Positions 23,992 to 36,013 of a DNA stretch of 64,000 nucleotides are shown piece after piece. Numbering within the stretch: the stretch's first letter is position 1; every line of letters begins with the position of its first letter. The stretch covers positions 97,064,036 through 97,128,035 of the forward strand of contig CM043947.1 of NCBI GenBank assembly GCA_014529385.2. The letters are read 5' to 3'. The notes beneath the pieces were generated by a model, which saw only the letters and a program-made list of their open reading frames with translations, did not search any database and was not told the DNA's origin. A program made the position numbers and the translations under genes. This DNA is from Adiantum capillus-veneris (lineage: Eukaryota > Streptophyta > Polypodiopsida > Polypodiales > Pteridaceae).

Positions 23992-26900
23992 ATGGAGCCC
24001 AGGTTTACTTTGGATCCTAACGAATATTATGCTATTCACATTGATGACCATGGTATTGAGTTCGAAGAAGAGGTTAGGGAAAACAAACAAGGATCAAAAC
24101 AGAACTCAATATGTACAAGTCGAAAATCTTGACGTGGTAGACAAATGGGGATTAGAAGTAAACACTATAATCCCAGATATGTCAGCAAAAGAAGGACCAC
24201 CAACTTTGGAACTCGAGGGATACGATCAAGTAGACTTGAAGCCTTTGAAATGGCTTAGTACAGATAATCCTAGGATCGAAGTCTGGTGTGGGAAGATAGA
24301 AACATAAAAGTTCTTTTGTGGACTTCTCATGCTAGACCAGGTAAATTAACGGCCATGAAGATCATCTATATCTTCAAGATCAAAGATAAGGGATCTGCGA
24401 ATCCACCAACTTACTTGTTTAGGGATTTTTATAACAACAACTTTGTTATGATGACTCCTGAGGAGGTAGAAAAACCCAAATACCAGGGGTATTCCATATG
24501 GGATTGGATATTGGGTCAAGTACCAGAAACCACTCCAAGAGACGAAGATCATGAGAGATCATTTGAGAGTAATGTGAAGAAACTAGAAATCACCTCATCG
24601 GGTAGAAGACCGGGTGACACTAAGGCCAGTCTAGGGCTACATGAGTAACTATTCCGACAGACTGGTTTGAAGGACTCAGAATAGAACCAACTCCGAGAAG
24701 ACCTGGAGTTGAACCAAACAGACATGTCAAACCAACTGATTTTCAAAAATGGGTCAAAAAATACAGTGGATCAGGGGATCCATATGACCACTTAGCAAGC
24801 TTTAAGCAAGTGCTAAGAGCAAGCGTATATTTGATTTCCATACTCAATTCGAGGGGTTTGGAATGACATTAGAAGGAAAATCTTTGACATGGTTCCAAAA
24901 CATTCCACCAAGGTTGATCATGAACTTGAACACATTAGCTCAAGGATTTGTAGCTGCTTGTTCTAAAATGGGGATTAAACATAATACGGTAGCTCAAATC
25001 TATAGATTTAAACAGAAACATGGTGAGTCTGCGAATGAAACAATACATTGCCAGATGCCCAGAGATGGAGATACCTACGGAAGAATGACTTGTATCATTG
25101 TTTTTGGAGGGATTGTTAAACAAAGAACTTCATGCTATACTCTATAGTAAAAAGCATACAACCCTAGAGGCGTGTGTGTCTGATGCTATTGACCTAGGAG
25201 ACATTTATGAGATCTTCAATGAGATGGATGTCCCTAAGGATAACCAAAGCGAGAAGACGGCATCCACAAAACCAACACAAGTGGGAACGGCTGCTGCGGC
25301 ACCACTCTCAGCCATAGAAGATATGCTAAAAAGGATGAATGCCATGATGAACAATATGCAAAAAGCACCTATTGAGAGGACCAAGATAGGGGATATCCCC
25401 ACAGGGACAACCAATTAGGTCACAAAAATGGTGTGCAATCGAGGGTAAATGGACCAACCATGAGACCCACGAGTGCTACTTTAGACCAAAGTATAATGGG
25501 AATGTTCAGTACGTGCCCATGAGGCCCCAGGGACAACCCATGTACAGATATCAGCCTAATATGGCTCAGCTCAAAGGCCACCAATGGGTATGGAGAGAAC
25601 TCAACATGTGTTGGGACAACATCCTCCTTATCCGGGACATAATGCGGTGCCTGTAAAGTACATGCACTCAAAAGGAGTCATAGATGAACAAGCATTAGTG
25701 CCTATTACACCCTATGTAGATCCTAGTCCATCTACAATAATGGTAGAGGGAGATTGGTATAGTCCACACCCACCACCAATGGAAGAAATCATGACTTATG
25801 CTCCACCAGAGCTCACACCAATGTATTATGTAGTTAATCAAGTTGTCAGACCGCCCATGGGAAGACCCATGATGAAGCCAGAACACGAAATTGTCATAAC
25901 TGTGGTGTTGATGACCATTGGAAGAACGAATGTCCAAAGCCTGACAAAAACCTCAAACCAATTGAAGCCTATTGCATACAATGTTGCAAAAAGGGAGGAC
26001 ACTTTTCGGAAGATTGTCCTAAGAATCCTTTGAACAAGGGAAAAACTGTAGTAAATGTAGTCCAAGTGATGCCTAGTAGCTCATCGGAGAGTGAACCGAT
26101 TGTTCCAATCAAGGTAATCACTAGAGCCCAGGCAAAGAAAAAGAAACACAATTCCTCTGATGATTCGGAGAACATGAAAGTTTCTTCCCAAAGAATCAAA
26201 AGGAGCAAAAGCAAAAGATATGAGATGAGAAAACAAAAACAACGGGTTGAAAACAAAGAGAAAGAAAAAATTCTAGCCCATGACAAGTTGAAAGAAACTG
26301 GTAGTGAATTCAAGGAAACAACCGTGAAATCTAGAGGATCCATTCTGGTTGATAAAATTTTTGAGCATATTAATTCTGCCTTGGAAGCCTACCAAACAGG
26401 ACTTAAAGCAGGCCAAAACATGGAAAACAAATGGGAAAACTATCCATCTGCAGACATGGAAGCAGCTAAGCTGGAAGCTTATCATAACTTAGTAAGAATC
26501 ACGTAAGAAATGTTGGATAAACAAAAATCCAAGCTTGAAAATGTTGCGAAATCGGAGAATCTTGCGGTAGAAGAAACGAAAGAAAAATCCAATGTGGTGG
26601 CAGAACCCCACCTTGAAACAATTGAACCAGATCTCATAGTTGCGGACAACGAAGATGCCTTAGACGGAGTTCCATTCGTAGAGAAATACTGGCCAGGACA
26701 CTTATGGGAAAAGGTAAGAGACACCAATGATGGGAGCCTAGCTTTAAGGTCAGCTCCTATAAAGGAAGTTTGGTTAGATAACCTACCATCTGATATGAAC
26801 ATGGATTTACAATCCTTATACGGGGATTGTGGATCGGAAGCTTCAGGAATATCTAAACCAATGACATAAAAGACATCACCTTCTAACTTGGGAGATTGCG

Positions 26901-27128
26901 AAGATGAATCTATCATTTGCAAGACCACTCAAGTAAAAAGAACCCAACAGACCCTAGAAGTAGACAACATGCAATCAATCGTGTATACCCCTCTCCAATG
27001 CACCCTTACTTTGGGAGAACTGTTGAAACTCGGGGCATACTTATGGAACGATTTACAGAAAACCCTAGAGAAGGTGGGGATAACAGGGTTAATCTCTAAT
27101 GTAGAGTGCGCAAGTGATAGAGAAGGTA
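23992..27128 (+). pseudogene. gag: Ty3/gypsy gag with two zinc knuckles, decayed and truncated
   Basis: The start is probably ATG 23992 (MEPRFTLDPNEYY). Recognisable parts in order are a charged N-terminal region, the capsid core (GMTLEGKSLTWFQ ... GIKHNTVAQIYRFKQK, 24863-25050), and a variant knuckle (WCAIEGKWTNHETHEC, about 25430-25480). A canonical CX2CX4HX4C knuckle (CHNCGVDDHWKNEC, 25892-25933) follows, then a second knuckle with CX3CX4HX4C spacing (25974-26018). A lysine-rich linker, the LVDKIFEHINSALEAY block and a segment resembling the linker before protease (about 27000-27100) complete it. In-frame TAA stops are at 26504 and 26867, and at least four frame changes occur. The gene is cut at about 27128 by the rearranged copia element. 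Pol is absent. Confidence 0.85.
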
Positions 27129-28017
27129 GGAAAGAACACTACGCACACACACCAACACACATCAAGACACACACACACACAATCGTTACCCTGCAGCAGC
27201 CATTCAACATGCTGCTCTCCTCTTCTTCACTTTTGAACTATTATCCAAAGTATATTTACAACATAGTATAGTCAGTGTCCGGCCGCCCATAGCACAATGG
27301 ACATATTCTTTAACATCATATCCTTTAACACTCTCCCTCAAGCTCAGGATGAGCTTGCATATGATGGATTCCCAATGCTTCATGAAAGTAGCAAAACTTC
27401 TCCTTTCCAAGAGCTTTTGTGAATATATCCGCAACTTGATCATTTGTGTTCACATACACCAAATCAATCTCACCTGCCAAAACTTTTTCTCTAATGAAGT
27501 GATAATGTACCTCAATGTGTTTAGTGCGAGCATGGTAAACTGGATTCTTTGCCAACATGATGCTGCTAATATTGGAAAGAAGACTACGTACACACACCAA
27601 CACACATCAAGACACACACACTCACACACACACACACAATCGTTACCCTGCAGCAGCCATTCAACATGCTGCTCTCCTCTTCTTCACTTTTGAACTATTA
27701 TCCAAAGTATATTTACAACATAGTATAGTCAGTGTCCGGCCGTCCATAGCACAATGGACATATTCTTTAACACTCTCCCTCAAGCTCAGGATGAGCTTGC
27801 ATATGATGGATTCCCAATGCTTCACGAAAGTAGCAAAACTTCTCCTTTCCAAGACCTTTTGTGAATATATCCGCAACTTGATCATTTGTCTTCACATACA
27901 CCAAATCAATCTCACCTGCCAAAACTTTTTCTCTAATGAAGTGATAATGTACCTCAATGTGTTTAGTGCGAGCATGGTAAACTGGATTCTTTGCCAACAT
28001 GATGCTGCTAACATTGT
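27129..28017. repeat. 445-bp tandem duplication (27129-27573 and 27574-28017)
   Basis: Both units begin GGAAAGAA[C/G]ACTACG, contain CA-rich DNA, the copia LTR start and the C-terminal RNase H coding part (minus strand), and end TTGCCAACATGATGCTGCTAA. Unit 1 has an extra 15-bp repeat near 27312-27326. The unit includes a few bases of the gypsy flank, so duplication followed insertion. Confidence 0.92.
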
Positions 28018-28845
28018 CACAATATATAATGACGTTTTCAAGATAGTCAAAACCAATGTCTACCATAAGTACTCTCAACCATGACTCTTCACATGCTGCC
28101 AAAGCTGCTCCATGTTATTCAGCTTCTGTACTTGATAATTCTACAATTGATTGCTTCTTGCTACTCCAACTTATCATACCATTGCCAATGGAAAACGCAT
28201 AACCACTGTAGATCTTCTATCCATAAAATCTCCTGCCCAATCTGCATCTGTGTAACCATAAAGACAAAGCTTCCCATTCTTTTCATAAAACATTCCATAA
28301 CTGACAGTGGTTTTCACATATCTCATAATCCATCTCACTGCATCAAGATGAATTTTGCATGGCTTTTGCATGAACTGACTCACAACACCCACTACATAAC
28401 TCAAATCTGGCCTTGTCATTGTCAAGTAAATTAAGCTTCCAACCATCTTGTGATACATAGTGACATCCTCAATGTAATGTCCATCATCAAACAACTTCAC
28501 ATTTTGATCAAGAGGTGTATCAATTGGTTTGCACGTTGTCATTCCATACTTCTCAAGCATATCCAACGCGTATTGTCTTTGTATCATCCAAATTCTTGAT
28601 AAAGTGTTGACAATTTCAATTCCCAAGAAATATCTCAACTCACCAAGGTCCTTCATGTTGAATTCTCTCAACAAACTCTTCTTGACATGCAAAATTTTCT
28701 CATCATGACTTCCAGTGAGAATCAAGTCATCAACATAGATAACAATAACGACGATCTCTCCGTCAACATGCTTCAAAAACAATGAGTGGTCAGCAGTAGA
28801 CTGTTTAAATCCAATCTTCTTCTATAAGCACTTTGGTTGAGATTG
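27574..28845 (-). pseudogene. RT-RH: copia element 2, 3' half: RT C-terminus, RNase H, LTR (inverted)
   Basis: Minus-strand reading begins near 28845 with the end of the RT fingers (KIGFKQSTADHSLFLKHVDG). It passes the catalytic YVDDLI (about 28741-28724), the GELRYFLGIE and connection segments, RNase H (YTDADWAGDF, then after a frame change the SSIMLAKNPVYHARTKHIEV block) and ends with HPELEGEC and a stop. A purine-rich tract (GAGGGAGAGTG) and the TGTTAAAG start of an LTR follow near 27780-27765. A second partial copy of the end lies in unit 1 of the tandem duplication (27129-27573). This half points opposite to the gag-to-RT half at 28850-31697. Confidence 0.88.
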
Positions 28846-28849
28846 TCAC

Positions 28850-31697
28850 TTGAGATATTGTCCAAATACAAACGGAACTCTGCCAAAATTTTGTCTAAAT
28901 CCTTTGGAAGAAATTGAGAGAGTGAAGATGGCAGAAAGTTCAACTCAAGTCACACAGATTGTTGGAGAGAAGCTGACCAGAGAGAACTACAACATATGGT
29001 CTTACAGGATGGAGAACTTTATCATGGGCAAAGGTTTATGGGATTACATTACAGGTGAACAAGAGTGTCCCGAGGTTGGTTTGGAACCAAACAAAGAGAA
29101 TGTTTAAGCACATAAAACATAGCAAGCAAGAATAGAAGCTTTCAGGTCCTTCTACATCAAATAACAATTCCAGAGATCAGGTTTTTTACTCTAGAGGTCA
29201 TGGAAACAATAGAGGTGGAAGAGGAAACTATAGTTGTGGAAACAATGCTGGAAGAGGTCAATGGAAAAACCAACAAAGTCAAAGTTACAATGATTACAGC
29301 CAAAGAGGCAGGGGGAGAGCCCGACCTCGTGGATGTGGAGGTGGACGATTTGTACATCCTCAAAGAGATGGATATTGTAACAGATGTGGCATTTATGGTC
29401 ACTTTGAAAGAGAATGTTACACAAGGATAAATCAAAATCGTGATCGTGGTGGAAGAGGCGGAGATTATGACAGACATGGAGGAAACTTTGCTGGATACAA
29501 TCCTCATGATCAAAATATATATGACAATAGATCGAGTGGACATTTGTTTCCTATGGAGCATGTTGTTGGAAGCATGGTGGAGCCACATCATATAGATGAT
29601 TGGTATTTAGATAGTGGTGCCACAAATCATATGACTTATCATGGTGAATGGTTTGACAGAAAAGAGAAGTTAGAAGAGGATGAGTTTGTCGCTACAGGTG
29701 ATGATACTATGCATCGGATTACACATGTTGTTTCAGTTCCATTGCTAGAAAAAGACGGGACATACAACACATTGGGAGATGTTCTATATGTGCCTTCAAT
29801 CACAAAGAATTTATCATCAGTTGGACAAATGACACATCAAGGGTTGCAAGTCCGTTTTAATCATTATGGCTGCTTCATAGAGGAGTTTCACAAAGGCAGA
29901 CTAGGCAAGATATTGGTATGTGGAAGAAAGAAAGGTCGCTTGTTCTCATTGGAAGCTAGAGATCCATGTTTACACAGTGGTATGTATGCAAACAAATCAG
30001 CCACTCAAGATGATTGGGCAGAGTTATGGCATAAGAGGATTGTTCATGTAAATTTTAGAAGACTAAAGCATATGCAATCAAATCAAATTGTACGTGGATT
30101 ACCAAACTCGCAGATTGAATTTTGATCATGTTTGTGAATCTTGTCAATTTGGAAAGCAATCTCGCTTAATTACCATTTCCAAAGAGGGGGATAATTAGCC
30201 AGAGTCCTTTGGAAATTGTTCATTCAGATATTTGGGGACCTTGTGATCGTGCTACACCAAGTGGTTGTCGATATTTTATCACATTCACGGATGATTACAG
30301 CAGAATGACATGGGTTTACTTTCTAAAGGCAAAGTCAGAGGCATTTGAGGAATTCTTGGAGCTCAAAGTTATGGTTGAGAAAGAGAATGGTTGTCAAATT
30401 AAATGCCTATGTACAGATGGAGGGGGAGAGTACATGTCACACAATTTTGATGATTACTTACGTGAACAATGCATAAGAAGACAGATTACTTGCAGATACA
30501 CACCACAATAAAATGGAGTTGTTGAGAGAAAGAATAGAGTCATAGCAGAGATTGCAAGGCCATGATGAATGAGATGAATATGCCATTAACATACTGGGCT
30601 GAAGCAGTTCATACAACATTACACATTATGAATCGAACACCAACAACTTCCATTCATGAAATTTTCCCTTATGAGAGACTTTATGGGATCAAACCAACAG
30701 TTTCCTACATGAAAGTTTTTGGATGTGTTTGCTATGTTCATGTGCCAAATGAAGCAAGAAAGGAGCCAAAGGCAGTGAAGTGCATATTGTTGGGCTATCC
30801 AGTTGAAAAGAAAGTTTACAAGTGCTATGATCCTACGACAAGACAAGTTTATGTCAGTAGAGATGTTAGATTTTGTGAGCATGAACCATGGTAAAAACCA
30901 AAGCTAGTGATGATAGAAGATGAGTATGAAGAGCAAGAGAATGTGCGTCATGTTGTTGATAAGGCAGGACCCTCAACAAGAACTATTTCAGGACCACATA
31001 TGGCAGAGGAGAGTACATGAAGTGTCAACCCATGGAGTGGTCATTTGCGAGATAAGAAGAAAGACGAGAAAGGCAAGAAGAAAGTGGTTGAAGAGACTTC
31101 TGGAGATGAAAGCTTTGATGAAGAGCATGGTTTACCACATTTGAGAATACCTGGCAGTAAGAATATTAAGAAATATGTACCCCCATATGCAAGAGTTGAA
31201 GAGAAGAGTGCACCACAATTGAGAAGATCAGAGAGGGTGCGTTATCCAGTTGGTAGATTGACATACAACGGTTACATGCGTACACATTATGCATACATGG
31301 TTTCATGTGTGCAACATAAAGATCCTACATGTTTTCAAGAGGAAATTAGAAAATCAGAATGGGATTCAGCTATGGATGATGAGATGGATGCTCTTGTGAA
31401 GAATGACACTTGGGATTTGGTTCGCTTTGCCAAGTGGAAAGAAAGCAATTGGTTCAAAATGGGTATACAAAGTCAAGTGCAAGTCAGATGGTAGTGTGGA
31501 AAGATACAAAGAGAGGCTTTTTGCTAAAGGTTATGCACAAACAAGAGGTCTTCATTATGATGAGACATTTAGTCCAGTTTCAAAGATGACAACAGTCAGA
31601 TTGGTGATAGCAATGGCAAGTATGTTCAGTTGGAAGTTACGGCAAATGGATGTCGATAATGCATTCTTGAATGGTGACTTGGAAGAAGAATTTTATA
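28850..31697 (+). pseudogene. gag-pol: copia element 2, 5' half: gag, PR, IN, RT N-terminus
   Basis: Gag starts at ATG 28929 (MAESSTQVTQIVG, with ENYNIWSYRMENFI). Its middle is deleted around 29105-29150. An RG-rich segment and a CX2CX4HX4C knuckle (29376-29417, CNRCGIYGHFEREC) follow. Protease has an intact DSGATNH (about 29608-29628). Integrase shows the pre-integrase zinc region, the catalytic motifs HSDIWGP and CTDGGGEY, and the glutamate motif VVERKN just after a TAA at 30509. RT begins (GSKWVYKVK) and breaks off at about 31697 within the FLNGDLEEEFYM motif. Frames change at several points. No PBS or 5' LTR is visible before gag. Confidence 0.9.
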
Positions 31698-32465
31698 TGA
31701 TACATACAAAAACACCCCAAGCCACACAGAAACACACACACGCACGAACCCCGCTCACCACCACGCAACTCTTTTGCGAGCAATTCCTACAGCACCACGT
31801 CTAGCAGTTTTGCCCCCAATACTTACAAAGGCAACAATAACAACCCGCGCCCCGATCGCGTCTGGTGCAGTGACTGCAGGATTGCTCATGACCCCTACTA
31901 CGCTTGTGTACGCAAGCACAATCAAGCAGCCTCCTCATCTAGCAGGGTCAACACCCTCCAAATAGAAGAACCACCCTCCCGCCCCCGAATAAGCGTAGAA
32001 GAACTGGCTAGCCCTGTTGCTAACCAGCAACCTCGGATTGGAGCAGTTTCCCTCCACCCGCACTGCATGGCAGCGGCAATAACGGAAATTCAGAACTTAT
32101 ATGTCCAGGCAACGATTGGATCCCAGCAGCAATGGATCATGGTAGACTCAGGCGCCACACACAATTTTCTATCACCACAATGTGCCGCGCGCCTGGGCCT
32201 ACGCCTCACCACCGTCAATGAAACGACAGTCAAATTTTCCCAAGGAAAGGACAACAATGTAAAGGCAACCCGTCAATTCAGGATCGAGATGGGTGAATTC
32301 ACATGTCACCTTGACTTCATCGTGGTCCCAATAGACGACTTTGAGGCAATCATTGGTCTATCCTTCAACGACAAGTACCTCATTGCACTCCTAGGCATGA
32401 AGGTGGACCAATTACTCCTGAACAACCAAGCAAGCCTTCACACGTCAGGCACATCTTCAAACCAA

Positions 32466-32481
32466 CCCCCCCCCCCCCCCC
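32466..32481. repeat. Poly-C run, 16 bp
   Basis: Sixteen consecutive C between the protease and RT coding parts, read as prolines in the protease frame (QPPPPP). It is a likely slippage site. Confidence 0.95.
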
Positions 32482-32743
32482 GCCCATCAACCGCCAAGAC
32501 CCCGCTCAGTTAGCAGCGATGAAAGATAAACAGAAAGTCCCAGAACACTCGTCCCCCAGACTCAATCTCATGAGTGCAAAGCAAGCAGAGCGGGCTCTCG
32601 AGAAAGGATCTCAGGTTCACCTCTGCATCATGCAAGCACAAGAGCAGCCCATAGCAAGGCTCAACTCCATCACCATCGAGCAGGCCAAAGTGGGTGACCC
32701 CTCCCTTACCCCCATCCTCCAGAAGTACAAGGATGTCATGCCT

Positions 32744-33155
32744 CCAGAACTTCCCCCCGGCCTACCCCCTCCCCGTCAAATTCAAAATTGACCTCATCCC
32801 AGGAAGCACACCCCCGGCGAAGGCCCCCTACCGCATGAACGACATCGAGCTAAAAGAGCTCAAGAAGCAACTCCAGGAATTGGAGGATCAAGGTTTCATC
32901 CGGCCAAGCAGCTCTCCTTTTGGGGCTCCAGTCCTGTTCGTCAAGAAGAAAGACGGTTCGATGCGACTATGCGTGGATTATCGGGTCCTCAACAAGATAA
33001 TTATCAAGAACAGGTACCCAGTCCCCCTCATGGAAGATCTTTTGGACAGACTACAGGGTGCCCAATACTTCATGCACATCGACCTCCGCTGAGGCTATCA
33101 CCAAGTCCGCATCGCCTCTAAAGACATCCCGAAGACCGCCTTCCGCACACGCTAC
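32744..33155 (+). repeat. 412-bp inverted repeat, left arm
   Basis: This arm is identical to the reverse complement of 35602-36013 except for four substitutions and no indels (99.0%). It encodes the N-terminal half of chromovirus RT. The loop between the arms is 2446 bp. Confidence 0.97.
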
Positions 33156-33228
33156 AAGGGGGGGAGTAAAGTGTTGCCAAAAATGTCTAGCTACCTAGGG
33201 TGATGCTAGCTACAAGTGGGGGGGAGGA
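33156..33228. other. Junction segment with PPT-like G-runs
   Basis: AAGGGGGGGAGTAAAG followed by TGTTGCC resembles a gypsy polypurine tract and LTR start on the plus strand. A second G-run (GTGGGGGGGAGG) is at about 33217-33228. The segment separates the plus-strand RT fragment from the end of the minus-strand pol, so it marks the head-to-head rearrangement. Confidence 0.5.
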
Positions 33229-34668
33229 CTACTCTAGGTTGTTGTCAGGTAGTGTGTTGTCCTCCTCTTCCGTTGGCATGTTGTAGAAGCGCAGCACAAG
33301 GGGTCTTCCAAGTCGAAGCATGATTTCTTCAGGTACCCAAGTGCATTCTGTCATGGGGCGGTTGCGCCATTTGACATAGAAAAGTTGTCCCCGGCGCCCA
33401 AAACGCGACTTTAGGATGGCCTCCGGCTCATGAGATGGGCCATCCTTTACATATTCGGGGAGGCTTCTACCATAGGTGTTATCCGGCACGAACCTTTTGA
33501 GGAGACTTACATGGAAGTCGTTGTGGATGTTGATGTGTGATGGGAGATCCAGCTTGTAGGTGATGTCGTTGTAGGACTTGAGCACTTTGTATGGCCCATA
33601 GTAGCGGTGGTTGAACTTCGGGGAGAGGTCTGGAGGGAGGGTGATATTCTGGGAGCTGACGAGGACTAAGTCACCTTCTTGGAGGAGTTCGGCAGGCCTT
33701 CGTTTTTGGTTGGCATATTTGGCGATGCGTACCTTGCTTTGCTCGAGACTCTTCTTTGCCCTTTGCATGCGGGTTTGCCATTGTTGAAGAAACTCTTCAC
33801 ATTCCAGATCCTGGGCATGCACATTGCCGGTTGCCAGTGCAAGAGGTGTGATGACTTCTTTACCTGTGGAGAGCTCGAAGGGGGTGTAGCCAGTGCTGCT
33901 ATGGATGGAGTTGTTGTAGTGGAATTCCAGGACGTCCATGTATTCGGACCAGTCCTTCTGATCTGCCTTGACGTAGCTGCAGATGTAGTCTTCAATGCCT
34001 TGGTTGACTCTTTCAGTTTGGCCATCGGTTTCTGGGTGGTAGGCGGAGGAGAAGCGGATCTGGGTGCCTAGCAGCTTGAAGAGCTCGCGCCAGAGGTCAC
34101 TGAGGAAGCGGGTGTTGCGATCAGAAACTATGGCTAAGGGGAGGCCGTGGTATTTGAAGACTTTGGCGAAGAAGTGTTTGGCGACTTGGTAGGCGGTGAC
34201 GGGAGGCTTTGCAGGTATGAAGTGGGCTTGCTTGGTAAAGTAGTCGACGACCACCATGATGGTAGTGTGGCCGTGGGCGGGGGGGAGGTTGACGATGAAG
34301 TCCATACTTACCATGTCCCAAGGGCGGGAGGGTGTTGGCATTGGGTGGAGGAGGCCAGCAGGCTTGACTCTTTGAGCTTTGACCAGTTGACAGGTTGGGC
34401 AGGTGTGCACGTAGTCGATTACGTCGTCCTTCATTTTTTGCCACATGTAGTGTTGGTGTAGTTTGTCATAAGATCTCTTCTGGCCACCATGTCCAGCTAG
34501 CTTGAAATCATGAGCCTCCCATATGAGGTCTTTCTTTAGCTCTGGATCATTGGGGATGTAGATTTTTCCATGTGCGTAGAAGAGGTTATCTCTGACTTCA
34601 AAGAGACCCACTGCCGCTTTCCCAGAGATGTGGTCGTTGAGCATGCGGAGGACAGCAGGATCAGCTTT
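33229..34668 (-). pseudogene. INT-CHD: Chromovirus integrase with C-terminal chromodomain
   Basis: About 480 codons without a break. It has the H2C2 zinc region (H..GHGGQKRSYDKL ... CPTCQLVKA) and the integrase core with D, D, E in MDFIVNLP, IVSDRNTRF and DGQTERVNQ. A GPY/F-like segment (HRYYGPYKVLKS) and a chromodomain (EPEAILKSRFGRRGQLFYVKWRNRP, then TWVPEE) near the C-terminus follow. The chromodomain places it in the chromovirus branch of Ty3/gypsy and would guide insertion to marked chromatin. It continues in frame from RT-RNase H upstream; only a TAG at 34669 intervenes. The protein ends at about 33229. Confidence 0.95.
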
Positions 34669-36013
34669 CTAAGCGTCGAGGATGCGTTGGCGTAGAGTGC
34701 TGGTTGTTGTGGAGATAGCCATGAGGGTGGGCATTCGACTGAGAGCATCTGGCATGAAGTTTGTAGTACCTGGTTTGTGGATGATGTCGATGTCATATTC
34801 TGCCAGTGTATCTTGCCACCTAGCTTCCTTGGGGGTGATTTTGGGTTGTGTCTGGAAGTACTTGAGGGAGATGTTGTCAGTGTATACCTTGGTGTGTTTG
34901 TCTTGGACATAGTGTCGCCACTTTCGGAGGCAGTGGACGACAGCGAGCATTTCCTTCTCATGGGTGGTCCATCTGGTCTCCACATCTGTGAACTTGTGGG
35001 ACTCGTAGGCGATGGGTTGATTCTCTTGCATGAGGACACCGCCAATGGCACCATCGGAGGCATCAGTGTGGACTTCAAAGGGTTTGGTGAAGTCGGGTAG
35101 TCGGAGGACGGGGGTACTACACATGGCTATCTTCAGGTTCTCAAACGCCTCTTCTTCTCTGGACGTCCACTGAAAGGGTTTGTGGCCTTTGGTTATCTCT
35201 GTAATTGGGGCGGATGAAGCTACGTGTGTACTGACAGAAGCCCACAAAATCTCGGACTTCTTTGATGGATGTCGGTGGAGCCCACTTGATGACAGCGTCG
35301 ACTTTCTTGGGGTCCACCATAATCCCTCTGACGTGATGATGAAGCCCAGGAACTTGATTTTCTGAACAGCGAACTCACACTTCTCCAGCTTGGCATACAG
35401 CTGGTGTTCCCGGAGGCGCTGGAGTACTGCGGCGACATGCTTCTGGTGCTCTTCTAAGGTTTTGCTATAAATGAGCAAATCATCGATGTAGGTGATTAGG
35501 TAGTCGTCAATCATGTCGCGGAAGCTGTCATGCATTATTCTGCAGAAAGTGCGCGGACCGCCGGTGAGACCGAACCCTAGGACCAACCATTCCCAGGAGC
35601 CGTAGCGTGTGCGGAAGGCGGTCTTCGGGATGTCTTTAGAGGCGATGCGGACTTGGTGATAGCCTCAGCGGAGGTCGATGCACATGAAGTATTGGGCACC
35701 CTGTAGTCTGTCCAAAAGATCTTCCATGAGGGGGACTGGGTACCTGTTCTTGATAATTATCTTGTTGAGGGCCCGATAATCCACGCATAGTCGCATCGAA
35801 CCGTCTTTCTTCTTGACGAACAGGACTGGAGCCCCAAAAGGAGAGCTGCTTGGCCGGATGAAACCTTGATCCTCCAATTCCTGGAGTTGCTTCTTGAGCT
35901 CTTTTAGCTCGATGTCGTTCATGTGGTAGGGGGCCTTCGCCGGGGGTGTGCTTCCTGGGATGAGGTCAATTTTGAATTTGACGGGGAGGGGGTAGGCCGG
36001 GGGGAAGTTCTGG
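34669..36013 (-). pseudogene. RT-RH: Chromovirus reverse transcriptase and RNase H
   Basis: Minus-strand reading from 36013 covers RT fingers ([22 protein letters not shown]), a TGA at 35665-35667, and then the GFGLTGGPRTF and catalytic YIDDLLIYS motifs (about 35490). The RNase H follows with VHTDASDGAIGGVL, HEKEMLAVVHCLRKWRHY and VYTDNISLKYF. Between about 35335 and 35200 the reading is out of frame for roughly 42 codons, then restored, so two compensating frameshifts are present. A TAG at 34669-34671 separates it from the integrase part, which is in the same frame. The lesion load is light compared with other elements here, so this copy is relatively young. It is fused at 36013 to a different gypsy element. 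Confidence 0.92.
35602..36013 (-). repeat. 412-bp inverted repeat, right arm
   Basis: Partner of 32744-33155. Both arms carry the same premature TGA in the DLR-GYHQVRI motif. This arm continues into intact downstream RT sequence, while the left arm does not. Confidence 0.97.

Larger units (their letters stand above)
31700..33155 (+). pseudogene. gag-pol: Ty3/gypsy chromovirus fragment: gag C-terminus, protease, RT N-terminus
   Basis: The open reading from about 31770 encodes a gag C-terminus with a CX2C...H...C zinc motif (VWCSDCRIAHDPYYACVRKH), then protease with intact VDSGATHNF (about 32140-32166), FIVVPIDDFEAIIG and a linker. A 16-C homopolymer at 32466-32481 precedes a stop. RT then starts ([42 protein letters not shown]) and has a TGA at 33090 in the DLR-GYHQ motif. 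It is truncated at 33155 and joined to AAGGGGGGGAGTAAAG, which looks like a polypurine tract. The last 412 bp are repeated in inverted form at 35602-36013. Confidence 0.88.

Noticed and set aside
33679-34461. Plus-strand frames of 104-130 codons opposite the chromovirus integrase
   Set aside because: They are antisense shadows of a well-supported integrase gene.
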